The notes below the pieces were generated by a model. The model was not told the DNA's origin. It did no database searches and saw only the letters and a list, made by a program, of their open reading frames with translations. This document shows, in pieces, positions 1 through 8,760 of a stretch of 34,965 bases of DNA (positions are counted from its first letter, which is position 1; each line of letters begins with the position of its first letter). This DNA comes from Bacteroidia bacterium (lineage in GTDB: Bacteria; Bacteroidota; Bacteroidia; Bacteroidales; Marinilabiliaceae), in contig JAUNDI010000024.1 of the NCBI GenBank assembly GCA_030526155.1, positions 1 through 34,965 of the forward strand. The letters are read 5' to 3'. Made by a program: the position numbers and the translations under genes.

Positions 1-311
1 TATTCAACAAAATAGGTAGCATAGCTGAACTTGCCAATATGACAGCTGAAGAGATTTCTAAATATCATGTGAATATTGATACGGTACGTACTGCAAGGTG
101 CGTGATGCGTTATGAACGTGAGGAGGGACGTGCTGAAGGAATGACTGAAGGTATTGAGATTGGAATGCAACGGGGCATAGACAAAGGTAGAGAGGAAGGT
201 AGAGTTGAAGAACGCAAAGGAATAGCTAGAGAATTAAAAAGGATGAATATCCCAATATCTCAAATTATTATGGCTACAGGATTGTCTGAAGAGGAGATTA
301 GTAAATTGTAG
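1..311 (+). CDS. Rpn-family (PD-(D/E)XK) recombination-promoting nuclease, 3' part only
   Basis: The reading frame is open from the window edge (frame of nt 3) to the TAG at 309-311, so this is the C-terminal ~103 residues of a gene that begins outside the window. The translation is nearly the same as the C-terminal third of the complete gene at 29671-30624: it shares IGSIAELANMTAEEIS, then a Glu/Gly/Arg-rich helical stretch, then a tail ending GLSEEEISKL. The family (Rpn / 'PD-(D/E)XK nuclease family transposase') carries its nuclease fold in the N-terminal half, which is not visible here. The charged stretch is one GRAEG unit shorter than in the other copy. The internal ATG at 39 is only a methionine inside the protein, not the start. 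Whether the full gene is intact cannot be seen. Confidence 0.85.
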   Translation, partial: FNKIGSIAELANMTAEEISKYHVNIDTVRTARCVMRYEREEGRAEGMTEGIEIGMQRGIDKGREEGRVEERKGIARELKRMNIPISQIIMATGLSEEEISKL

Positions 312-315
312 ATAG

Positions 316-385
316 ATTATTTGACTATTGGTTTTATAATTTAGCTAAAATGGAGACCATGACAACTAATATACTTAAGGAGTAA
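316..385 (+). pseudogene. Fragment of the interior of an Rpn-family nuclease gene
   Basis: Right after the stop of the preceding gene, nt 323-370 encode DYWFYNLAKMETMTTN in frame, closely matching DYWFYNLANMETMTTN of the complete Rpn gene at 29671-30624. In the intact gene this segment lies upstream of the portion seen at nt 1-311, so here it is out of order and must be a leftover of another copy. The frame ends at a TAA at 383-385, and the sequence diverges from the intact gene just before that. It has no start and no nuclease motif. It looks like debris from duplication and deletion between family copies. Confidence 0.75.
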
Positions 386-475
386 GTATCATATCGCTTA
401 CGAACGTGTAAAAAAAGAAAAATTGAGGTCGAAAACAGAGACAAATCACTCTTCGACATCAAATAATTCATCCTA

Positions 476-506
476 TTGAATAATACAAACATTTTTTGTA
501 TCTTTG
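476..506 (+). promoter_or_regulatory. Promoter of gyrB (Bacteroidota -33/-7 type)
   Basis: A TTG at 476-478 and TATCTTTG at 499-506 are separated by 20 bp. This matches the Bacteroidota primary sigma factor consensus TTTG-N19-21-TAnnTTTG. The gyrB ATG follows 24 nt after the -7 box, so the expected leader is short. Confidence 0.75.
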
Positions 507-530
507 TCGCGATAATTACATCTTGAATAA

Positions 531-2504
<1,974 letters not shown>

Positions 2505-2523
2505 TTTTTTATCGTATAATATT

Positions 2524-2560
2524 GGATAGCTCACTTTGGTGGGCTATCCACTTTTTTTTC
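2524..2560 (+). terminator. Rho-independent terminator after gyrB
   Basis: Eleven-bp stem (2524-2534 with 2539-2549, one G-T pair), TTTG loop, then a run of eight T at 2552-2559. It lies 20 nt after the gyrB stop. It also shows that the longer TTG-initiated reading frame entering from 2536 is not the real start of the next gene. Confidence 0.9.
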
Positions 2561-2583
2561 ACACAGCATTCACACATAGAAAT

Positions 2584-3675
2584 ATGAGCAAGAAAACGAC
2601 AATCGGACTATTTCTCGCTGCTCTTACAGCGACAGCATGTCAAAAGGAGGCAAACCATTACGATGCCACATCAGAGTACTTTACCTATATGGGACGTACG
2701 ATAACAGTAACCGATTTAACAGAAGGTCCTGAGGTTAGATTCAACTATCCAGGTTCATCTATATACACCCAATTTACAGGCAATAAGATAGAGATACAGA
2801 TGCGCCCAGGCTCAGGGTCATTTATGGTTACTATTGACGACAATACGCCAAAGCGCATAGAGTTTGATGAGAATACAAGTAGCATTACGATAGACTCCAT
2901 CGTTGGTGAAGAGCCACATAAGCTATCCATAATGTTGGCAACTGAAGGATACGAGCACAATCCTACATTTTACGGTTTGAATGTCGATGGTGAACTATCT
3001 ACATATACCCTTCCAGAGACAAAGCTTCTCTTTATAGGCAACTCCATAACTTGTGGATATGGCGTAGAGGACTCTATCCCTAGTAATCCTTTTAACTACC
3101 TAACAGAGAACCACTACCATAGCTACGCAGCCATTACAGCACGTACTATTGGTGCTCAGTGGCACTCAATATCACGTTCAGGCATCGGTATTTATAGAAA
3201 CTATGGCGACGTACGTGAAGGCAGTCAGATATGCATGCGTCAGCAGTTCCACCGAACACTCTTTGACAACGAGAGCTTCAAGTGGGACCACTCGACATAT
3301 CAACCAGACGTCATTATGCTCAACCTAGGCACAAACGACACTAGTCTTGACAATTACGACAAAGAGTTACTACAGAGCGGATATGACGAATTTGTTGATA
3401 CATTACGTCAGCTCTTCCCTACTAGTAAGATAGTACTACTCACAGGCTCGATGCTTAATGGCCAAGCCCTGGTAGACGTCAAAGATTGCCTTGACAATAC
3501 CTGCAAGAGATGTAACGATAACGGCGACAACGACGTATACCGCTTTGATATGACACCTCAGAATGGCAACTTAGGCTTTGGTGCGGATTACCATCCAAGT
3601 ATGAAGCAACAGCAAAAGATGGCCGATGAGCTTATATCATTCTTAAATAACAATATATTAACTTCAAAAAATTAG
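2584..3675 (+). CDS. SGNH-hydrolase lipoprotein, carbohydrate esterase family 2-like
   Basis: 363 residues from the ATG at 2584, chosen because the longer frame would begin inside the gyrB terminator and because MSKKTTIGLFLAALTATAC reads as a lipoprotein signal with the lipid Cys at residue 19. An N-terminal beta-rich domain (about 30-140) is followed by an SGNH hydrolase domain. Block I is GNSITCGYG with catalytic Ser154, block III is GTND at 249-252, and block V is D335-Y-H337-PS. This order (jelly roll then SGNH) is that of CE2 acetyl esterases, which remove acetyl groups from polysaccharides, so envelope-anchored deacetylation of glycans is the likely role. The substrate is not visible. 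It starts a co-directional run with the PspC and methyltransferase genes. Confidence 0.8.
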   Translation: MSKKTTIGLFLAALTATACQKEANHYDATSEYFTYMGRTITVTDLTEGPEVRFNYPGSSIYTQFTGNKIEIQMRPGSGSFMVTIDDNTPKRIEFDENTSSITIDSIVGEEPHKLSIMLATEGYEHNPTFYGLNVDGELSTYTLPETKLLFIGNSITCGYGVEDSIPSNPFNYLTENHYHSYAAITARTIGAQWHSISRSGIGIYRNYGDVREGSQICMRQQFHRTLFDNESFKWDHSTYQPDVIMLNLGTNDTSLDNYDKELLQSGYDEFVDTLRQLFPTSKIVLLTGSMLNGQALVDVKDCLDNTCKRCNDNGDNDVYRFDMTPQNGNLGFGADYHPSMKQQQKMADELISFLNNNILTSKN

Positions 3676-3680
3676 ATATT

Positions 3681-3857
3681 ATGGCACTTAAAAGACCAAA
3701 AAGCAATAGAATGTTAGCTGGTGTATGTAGCGGACTTGCAAAACATTTCTCACTCGACCCAACACTTGTACGTTTAGCATGGGCGATACTCGTTCTCATT
3801 GGCGGTACAGGTATTCTTTTGTATCTACTCATGTGGATTATTGTCCCAGAAGAGTAA
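3681..3857 (+). CDS. PspC domain small membrane protein
   Basis: 58 residues, ATG at 3681, TAA at 3855-3857. The start MALKRPKSNRMLAGVCSGLA, then a D-P-T-LVRLAW stretch, then one hydrophobic segment ending YLLMWIIVPEE, is the complete PspC domain (Pfam PspC family): a short cytoplasmic amphipathic part and one transmembrane helix. In enterobacteria PspC senses envelope stress. Stand-alone copies of this size are common in Bacteroidota and their role is not established. It lies 5 nt after the esterase stop and 10 nt before the methyltransferase gene, so all three are probably co-transcribed. Confidence 0.9.
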   Translation: MALKRPKSNRMLAGVCSGLAKHFSLDPTLVRLAWAILVLIGGTGILLYLLMWIIVPEE

Positions 3858-3867
3858 AAAATAAGAG

Positions 3868-4578
3868 ATGAAGGGTAAAGTATATCTAATACCAACATTC
3901 TTAGGAGACGATTCTACTGCAGAACAGACAATGCCTACGTACAATATAGATGTTGTACGTAGGTTAAAATTCTTTCTTGTAGAGGAGATACGCACAGCTC
4001 GTCGATACCTTAAGCGTATGGACAAGTCGATAAATATCGACGAGTTGTCTATTATTCAGCTCAATAAAGATACAAAGTGGGAGCAGATAAAGCCAATGTT
4101 AGCCCCAGCACTAGAGGGTAACGACATAGGCGTTATGAGCGAAGCAGGCTGTCCAGGTATTGCAGACCCAGGTGCATTGGCTGTAGAAGCAGCACACCGT
4201 ATGGGCATACAAGTAGTACCTTTGGTAGGTCCTTCTAGTATACTGCTCGCGATGATGGCCTCTGGCATGAATGGTCAGAACTTCGCCTTTGTAGGATATT
4301 TACCAGTCGACAAAAGCGAATTAGACAAGCGTATTCGCAAAATGGAAGAGCGCTCTGCAAAGGAGCATCAGACTCAGATATTCATTGAAACACCATATAG
4401 AAATGGTAAACTCTTTGATGACCTCATACGCATCTTACGTCCCTCTACGCGCATGTGCATAGCAACAGACGTAGCTTGTCCGACTGAGTCCATCCTCACT
4501 AAGACCATAGCAGACTGGAAGAAAGCTGGAGCACCAGACTTTCATAAAAAACCTACTATTTTCCTCTTTACTGCATAA
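3868..4578 (+). CDS. SAM-dependent methyltransferase, RsmI/tetrapyrrole methylase family
   Basis: 236 residues. The fold and motifs are those of the tetrapyrrole (uroporphyrin-III C) methyltransferase superfamily: N-terminal GKVYLIPTFLGDD, then SEAGCPGIADPGA (about 91-103), then VPLVGPSSILLAMMASGMNGQ, and the C-terminal ETPYRNGKL. RsmI, the best-known relative, methylates the 2'-O of C1402 in 16S rRNA. Bacteroidota often carry this shorter RsmI-like paralogue, whose substrate is less certain, so I give no symbol. The protein is cytoplasmic and lacks a signal peptide. It sits between the PspC gene and the ABC importer with gaps of about 10 nt. Confidence 0.85.
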   Translation: MKGKVYLIPTFLGDDSTAEQTMPTYNIDVVRRLKFFLVEEIRTARRYLKRMDKSINIDELSIIQLNKDTKWEQIKPMLAPALEGNDIGVMSEAGCPGIADPGALAVEAAHRMGIQVVPLVGPSSILLAMMASGMNGQNFAFVGYLPVDKSELDKRIRKMEERSAKEHQTQIFIETPYRNGKLFDDLIRILRPSTRMCIATDVACPTESILTKTIADWKKAGAPDFHKKPTIFLFTA

Positions 4579-4587
4579 AGAATACAA

Positions 4588-5406
4588 ATGCTGAGATTAC
4601 TATTTATTATAGCAATATCACTAACCGCGCTTCACCTTATGGCTCAGAAGCGCGTTGTTAGTTTATCACCATCCATAACATATACTATTGTACAAATAGG
4701 CGCTGAGAATACCATAGTAGGCAGAACATCCTACTGTCCAAATGTTGACAACAGCATAGTTGTAGGAGATGTAATGACAATCAACATAGAGAGCATCATC
4801 GCACTAAAACCCGACGTAGTATTCTGCATGGCCTTCACCAAAGAGAATACCATAAAAAGGCTTCAAAGCCTAGGTATAGAGGTGGTAAACTTTAATACCC
4901 CTACCTCGTTTGACGAGATTGCCATCACAACACTAAAAATTGGAAAGCATATTGGCGAGCCAGCCAAGACACAAACATACCTCTCAAAAGAGCTTGATAA
5001 GATAGCTGAACTCAAAAAAGAGATCACCAATAATAGCTCTATTGAATCGCCATTCGCACATCAGAACAGCAAAACAGCCATGTTCCAAATAGGAGCAAAT
5101 CCTCTTTGGGTCGTTACACCCAATACCTACATGAACGAATACCTAACAACATTAGGCATATACAATATAGTAAAATCTACCAATGGGCAGATAAACAGAG
5201 AGTTTGTGATAACAGAGCAACCAAACATCATCTTTATGTCAGACATGGGAGATACAGGCTTAGCACAGAAAGAGATAGATCAGTGGAAGAGATTAATACC
5301 TAATTGCAAGACCGTTATAGTAGACGCAAATAAATCGTGCTGTCCTACACCACAATTCTTTAGAGAGACATTAGAGCTAATGCATAAGGCCATAACAGAA
5401 GAGTGA
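4588..5406 (+). CDS. Periplasmic metal-chelate/cobalamin-binding protein of ABC importer (BtuF/FecB-like)
   Basis: 272 residues with a signal peptide (about residues 1-20, hydrophobic, ending LMAQ). The mature part opens with RVVSLSPSIT, the hallmark of BtuF and related helical-backbone metal-complex receptors, followed by a basic/aromatic loop (GRTSYC), IESIIALKPDVVF and a C-terminal lobe with EQPNIIFMSD. This family hands vitamin B12, haem or iron-siderophore to an inner-membrane permease. The sequence alone does not say which. The next gene starts 2 nt after the stop, and the ATPase follows that, so these are three co-expressed importer genes. Confidence 0.85.
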   Translation: MLRLLFIIAISLTALHLMAQKRVVSLSPSITYTIVQIGAENTIVGRTSYCPNVDNSIVVGDVMTINIESIIALKPDVVFCMAFTKENTIKRLQSLGIEVVNFNTPTSFDEIAITTLKIGKHIGEPAKTQTYLSKELDKIAELKKEITNNSSIESPFAHQNSKTAMFQIGANPLWVVTPNTYMNEYLTTLGIYNIVKSTNGQINREFVITEQPNIIFMSDMGDTGLAQKEIDQWKRLIPNCKTVIVDANKSCCPTPQFFRETLELMHKAITEE

Positions 5407-5408
5407 CT

Positions 5409-6392
5409 ATGCGCAAATATATAGTCATATTAGTCATATCTGCCCTTTGTATAATCACAACTATCGCATCACTATGCATAGGTGAGAATGGTATACCCTT
5501 GTCAAAGTTGTTTTCATTCAACGAATTGCAACCTGATAGTGTAGAGTATATCATACTTACACAGATACGCCTTCCCCGCACATTTATAGCACTTGCCATA
5601 GGGGCAATGCTAGGAGCTTCTGGCATCATTATGCAGGCTATATTTAGGAATCCACTTGTTGAGCCGTATACCTTAGGCACTTCAGGAGGGGCACTACTTG
5701 GAGTGGCCACATGTATTACATTCGGACTCTCAGGTATATTCTCCGGTAATGGCATGACTTTTTTTGCCATACTTGGCTCATTAGCTTCAATAATCGTCGT
5801 AAGCCCAATTAGAAAGAGAAACACATCCCTATCGTCCAACAAAATACTCCTCTTAGGAATCATGTTTAGCTTCGTAGCTAGCGCACTAACAACACTACTA
5901 TTGAGCATCTCTACACGCGAACAGATGAGCAGCATCATCACATGGTCCATTGGTGGCTTTAGTAGTATTACACCCTACTCTGCTACGCTATGCAGCGTGA
6001 TAGCTATAGTTACTCTTATACTATCACCATTTATGGGAAATCTACTAAATATACTGCTACTAGGAGAGACTACAGCCCATACCTTAGGTATTCGCACTAG
6101 ATTTTATATACCATTAATGCTATCTATAGCAGCTATACTTGCAGCAATAGAAGTCGCATCAGCCGGCATTATAGCTTTCATTGGTATGATAATTCCTCAC
6201 TTCTCAAGGCAGATTATTGGATACGACCACCGCATAGCACTACCCCTAGGCATGGTAATGGGAGGCACAATAATGTTATGTTGTGATATCATAGCTAGAG
6301 AGATTATCTACCCTCAAGAGTTGCCCGTTGGGGTAATAACCGGACTCCTTGGCGGCGTTATATTCATCTGGATAAATCACCACAGCAAATGA
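5409..6392 (+). CDS. FecCD/BtuC-family ABC importer permease
   Basis: 327 residues from the ATG at 5409. A GTG at 5403 would overlap the previous stop and is less likely. About ten hydrophobic segments are present with the family features LPRTFIALAIGAMLGASG (near the N-terminus), RNPLVEPYTLGTSGGALLG and, near the C-terminus, FIGMIIPHFSR and PVGVITGLLGGVIFIW. The permease forms a homodimer in the inner membrane that moves cobalamin or iron chelates from the periplasm. It lies between the binding protein and the ATPase and overlaps the latter by 4 nt. Confidence 0.92.
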   Translation: MRKYIVILVISALCIITTIASLCIGENGIPLSKLFSFNELQPDSVEYIILTQIRLPRTFIALAIGAMLGASGIIMQAIFRNPLVEPYTLGTSGGALLGVATCITFGLSGIFSGNGMTFFAILGSLASIIVVSPIRKRNTSLSSNKILLLGIMFSFVASALTTLLLSISTREQMSSIITWSIGGFSSITPYSATLCSVIAIVTLILSPFMGNLLNILLLGETTAHTLGIRTRFYIPLMLSIAAILAAIEVASAGIIAFIGMIIPHFSRQIIGYDHRIALPLGMVMGGTIMLCCDIIAREIIYPQELPVGVITGLLGGVIFIWINHHSK

Positions 6393-7153
6393 CAGCGATA
6401 ATAATAGATAACCTTCATGTAGCCTATGGTAGACAGCCGGTTCTAACAGGTGTTACCACCACTATACCCAAAGGGAAACTTACTGCCATACTTGGTGAAA
6501 ATGGTTGCGGTAAGTCTACCCTACTTAATACACTATGTCTACTTAACAGTATAAACAACGGATACGTAGATTTATTCGGCAACCCTTTGTCGTCATACGA
6601 CCACAGAGAATTGTCACAAACTATATCTCTAGTGGGTCAACATACTGATACTCTTCCCATAACAGTATTCGACTATATCCTCATGGGGCGCACTCCACAT
6701 AGAGCACTTTTCTCTATTCACGACACCCCTGAAGATAGAAAAATTACGAGCAAGCTTATAGCACGCCTACACTTAGAAGGAATTAAAGACAAGACATTAG
6801 CCACTATCAGCGGTGGCGAACGCCAACTTGCCTCTATAGCTAGAGCCATAGCACAAGATACCCCTATAATGCTTCTTGATGAACCTACGGCAAATCTAGA
6901 CATACGCCATCAAGAGGAGATTATGAGACTACTTCAGCAAGAGGTAGCACAAGGCAAAACAGTAGTAGTAGTAATGCATGATATAAACCTAGCCGCTAGA
7001 TATGCCGAATATGTCATAATGTTAAAAGAGGGCATAGTCTTTAAGGATGGAAATGCTAAGGATATACTTAACAGTCAATATTTAAGCGAATTATACCAAA
7101 TCAACTTTACCAAAATATCAGATAACAACAACTCTATATTCATCCCAATATAG
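6389..7153 (+). CDS. ABC importer ATP-binding protein (BtuD/FecE-like)
   Basis: 254 residues. Walker A GENGCGKST at 36-44, Q-loop Gln84, signature SGGERQ from 141, Walker B LLDE at 162-165 with D-loop, and H-loop His197 are all intact. It is the cytoplasmic ATPase that drives the permease encoded by the overlapping upstream gene (ATGA overlap at 6389-6392). The substrate is B12, haem or iron-siderophore by family. No cobalamin riboswitch-like leader is apparent upstream of the three-gene set, which slightly disfavours B12 but does not exclude it. Confidence 0.93.
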   Translation: MTAIIIDNLHVAYGRQPVLTGVTTTIPKGKLTAILGENGCGKSTLLNTLCLLNSINNGYVDLFGNPLSSYDHRELSQTISLVGQHTDTLPITVFDYILMGRTPHRALFSIHDTPEDRKITSKLIARLHLEGIKDKTLATISGGERQLASIARAIAQDTPIMLLDEPTANLDIRHQEEIMRLLQQEVAQGKTVVVVMHDINLAARYAEYVIMLKEGIVFKDGNAKDILNSQYLSELYQINFTKISDNNNSIFIPI

Positions 7154-7181
7154 AAAAGTTCAAAAAAGTGTTACGAAAGAT

Positions 7182-7212
7182 TTTGCAATACAACTAAAAT
7201 ACCTTAATTTTG
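7182..7212 (+). promoter_or_regulatory. Promoter of the TPR gene at 7251
   Basis: TTTG at 7182-7185, 19-bp spacer, TAATTTTG at 7205-7212. This matches the Bacteroidota consensus in both boxes and in spacing. The start codon is 38 nt further on. Confidence 0.75.
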
Positions 7213-7250
7213 CGCGTCAAAAGAATATTAAATAGATAATTGTTAAAGCA

Positions 7251-7928
7251 ATGTCAAATAATAAATCACAAAATCAGGCAGAGAATAGCCTTCAAGAAGT
7301 AGAAGTTGCTGTATCACGTTTGGAGCAACGTATCGAGCAAAACCAGAATACTATACTAACAGTAGCAGCTATTATCCTCGTGGTAATCGCAGGTGTATGG
7401 GCTTATATCTCTCTTTACCAAGAGCCACTTAAGAAAGAGGCTCAGGCATCTATCTTCAATGCTCAGTACTATTTTGAGGTTGATAGCTTCCAGCTAGCAC
7501 TCAATGGCGATGGCATCAATGATGGTTTCCTCCAAGTAATCGACAACTACGGCTCAACACCAGCTGGTGAGCTCGCAAAATACTATGCAGGTATATGCTA
7601 CCTCAACCTCGGTCAGTTCGCTGAGGCAAAGGATATGTTCAAGTCATTCTCTTCTGACGATGAGACTCTCAACACAATGGCTTTAGGTCTTGTTGGTGAC
7701 GCAGAGTCAGAGCTTGGCAACGCTGAGGCAGCTATCTCAGCATATAAGAAGGCTGCTAACAATGGTAACGAGATTGCATCTCCTCTCTTCCTCAAGAAGC
7801 TCGGCGACGCTTATCGTGCGGCAGGCAACAAGGCTGAGGCTAAGGCTGCTTACCAGACTATCAAGGACAACTACTCTCGTAGCAACGTAGCTCGTGAGGT
7901 AGAGAAGTACCTTGCAACAGTTGAATAA
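7251..7928 (+). CDS. Membrane-anchored tetratricopeptide repeat protein
   Basis: 225 residues. A short cytoplasmic N-terminus with a coiled-coil-like segment (VSRLEQRIEQNQN) precedes one transmembrane helix at about 37-57. The rest (about 65-225) is helical and contains TPR-like units, for example AKYYAGICYLNLGQFAEAKD and GDAYRAAGNKAEAKAAYQ. The layout resembles YfgM-type proteins (one TM helix plus periplasmic TPRs), which in enterobacteria assist envelope proteins at the Sec translocon; that role is only an analogy here. It has its own promoter and a terminator downstream. Codon use is rich in CTC and GCT, like the strongly expressed genes in this window. Confidence 0.8.
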   Translation: MSNNKSQNQAENSLQEVEVAVSRLEQRIEQNQNTILTVAAIILVVIAGVWAYISLYQEPLKKEAQASIFNAQYYFEVDSFQLALNGDGINDGFLQVIDNYGSTPAGELAKYYAGICYLNLGQFAEAKDMFKSFSSDDETLNTMALGLVGDAESELGNAEAAISAYKKAANNGNEIASPLFLKKLGDAYRAAGNKAEAKAAYQTIKDNYSRSNVAREVEKYLATVE

Positions 7929-7949
7929 TAGTTTTTCCGTCATAGCAAC

Positions 7950-7987
7950 AAGTCGCAAGCAGGCTACCCTCTTGCGGCTTTTTTATT
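7950..7987 (+). terminator. Rho-independent terminator after the TPR gene
   Basis: Ten-bp stem (7950-7959 with 7971-7980, one G-T pair), 11-nt loop, then TTTTTT from 7981. It separates the TPR gene from ribH. Confidence 0.88.
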
Positions 7988-8008
7988 ACTAATAACACCT
8001 TAAACAAT

Positions 8009-8503
8009 ATGGCATCAATACTCCACAACCTATCAGAATACGACGCTAATACAGTTCCTAGCGCAAAAGAGATGAAGTTCGGCATCGTAGTAGCCGAATG
8101 GAATCGCAATATTACAGGCGCACTCCTCGAAGGCGCAGTACAAACCCTCCTAGACAATGGCGCAAAGGAGGAGAACATCCGCGTAGAGTGGGTACCAGGC
8201 AGCTTCGAGCTTACTTCAGGGGCTAAATGGATGGCAGAATATACAGAATGCGACGCTATCATAGCTCTTGGTTGCGTAATTCGTGGCGATACTCCTCATT
8301 TCGACTACGTATGCGCAGGTACTACACAAGGTATCACAGACCTTAATGTAAAATACAATAAGTCGTTCGTATTCGGCCTTTTAACTACCGACAACCTAGC
8401 ACAAGCCGAGGCTCGTTGCGGCGGTGCCCTAGGTAATAAAGGTACAGAATGTGCAATTACAGCAATAAAAATGGTCGATTTGCTTTGGAGATTACAAAAA
8501 TAG
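8009..8503 (+). CDS. ribH: 6,7-dimethyl-8-ribityllumazine synthase
   Basis: 164 residues, typical length. It condenses 5-amino-6-ribitylamino-uracil with 3,4-dihydroxy-2-butanone 4-phosphate to lumazine, the penultimate step of riboflavin synthesis, usually as a large icosahedral or pentameric assembly. Diagnostic segments are [51 protein letters not shown] (with the catalytic His in the PHF segment) and [15 protein letters not shown]. No other riboflavin genes lie nearby. The promoter of the downstream tRNA overlaps the 3' end of this gene. Confidence 0.96.
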   Translation: MASILHNLSEYDANTVPSAKEMKFGIVVAEWNRNITGALLEGAVQTLLDNGAKEENIRVEWVPGSFELTSGAKWMAEYTECDAIIALGCVIRGDTPHFDYVCAGTTQGITDLNVKYNKSFVFGLLTTDNLAQAEARCGGALGNKGTECAITAIKMVDLLWRLQK

Positions 8504-8514
8504 TACTACCTTTG
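8484..8514 (+). promoter_or_regulatory. Promoter of tRNA-Tyr, overlapping the end of ribH
   Basis: TTTG at 8484-8487, a 19-bp spacer and TACCTTTG at 8507-8514 match the Bacteroidota consensus exactly. The -33 box is inside ribH and the -7 box is just past its stop (8503). The mature tRNA begins 56 nt after the -7 box, implying a processed 5' leader. Confidence 0.78.
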
Positions 8515-8570
8515 CACTCGCAATCGGGAAGGAAATAAGATAGCAATATCAAACACCGATAGCGGGCTTT

Positions 8571-8651
8571 GGGAGGATTCCAGAGCGGTCAAATGGGGCA
8601 GACTGTAAATCTGTTGCTTCGGCTTCGAAGGTTCGAATCCTTCTCCTCCCA
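8571..8651 (+). tRNA. tRNA-Tyr (anticodon GTA)
   Basis: Acceptor stem GGGAGGA (8571-8577) pairs with TCCTCCC (8644-8650), with discriminator A at 8651. Anticodon GTA is at 8605-8607 in a CTGTAAA loop closed by AGA/TCT. The long variable arm (about 8612-8625) and TTCGAAT T-loop are as expected for a class II tyrosine tRNA. CCA is not encoded and must be added by the nucleotidyltransferase. A terminator follows directly. Confidence 0.96.
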
Positions 8652-8654
8652 CTT

Positions 8655-8690
8655 AAAGAGACAACCTGATGGTTGTCTCTTTTTTCTTTT
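8655..8690 (+). terminator. Rho-independent terminator after tRNA-Tyr
   Basis: Twelve-bp perfect stem AAAGAGACAACC / GGTTGTCTCTTT (8655-8666 and 8671-8682) with a TGAT loop, running into a T-rich stretch to 8690. Confidence 0.92.
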
Positions 8691-8725
8691 TATACCCTAC
8701 CCACTCAAAAATAACCTTATACCTT

Positions 8726-8733
8726 TATCTTCG
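8726..8733 (+). promoter_or_regulatory. Probable -7 box for the MscS-family gene
   Basis: TATCTTCG at 8726-8733 differs from TAnnTTTG at one position and lies 27 nt before the ATG at 8761, after the tRNA terminator. No convincing -33 box was seen. Confidence 0.4.
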
Positions 8734-8760
8734 TAGACAATAGAGCAATACTACATTAAT

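Noticed and set aside
386-530. Possible gene remnant (frame reading IAYERVKKEKLRSK) between the Rpn fragment and gyrB
   Set aside because: Too short, no start codon and no recognised similarity; it overlaps the gyrB promoter region and is best left unassigned.
2536-2583. Longer N-terminus for the SGNH lipoprotein
   Set aside because: It would start with a TTG inside the gyrB terminator, and it would put the lipoprotein signal peptide in the interior.
3858-4600. Cobalamin riboswitch before the importer genes
   Set aside because: The gaps are only 9-10 nt and the upstream genes are tightly packed, so there is no room for a leader; none was seen before the esterase gene either.
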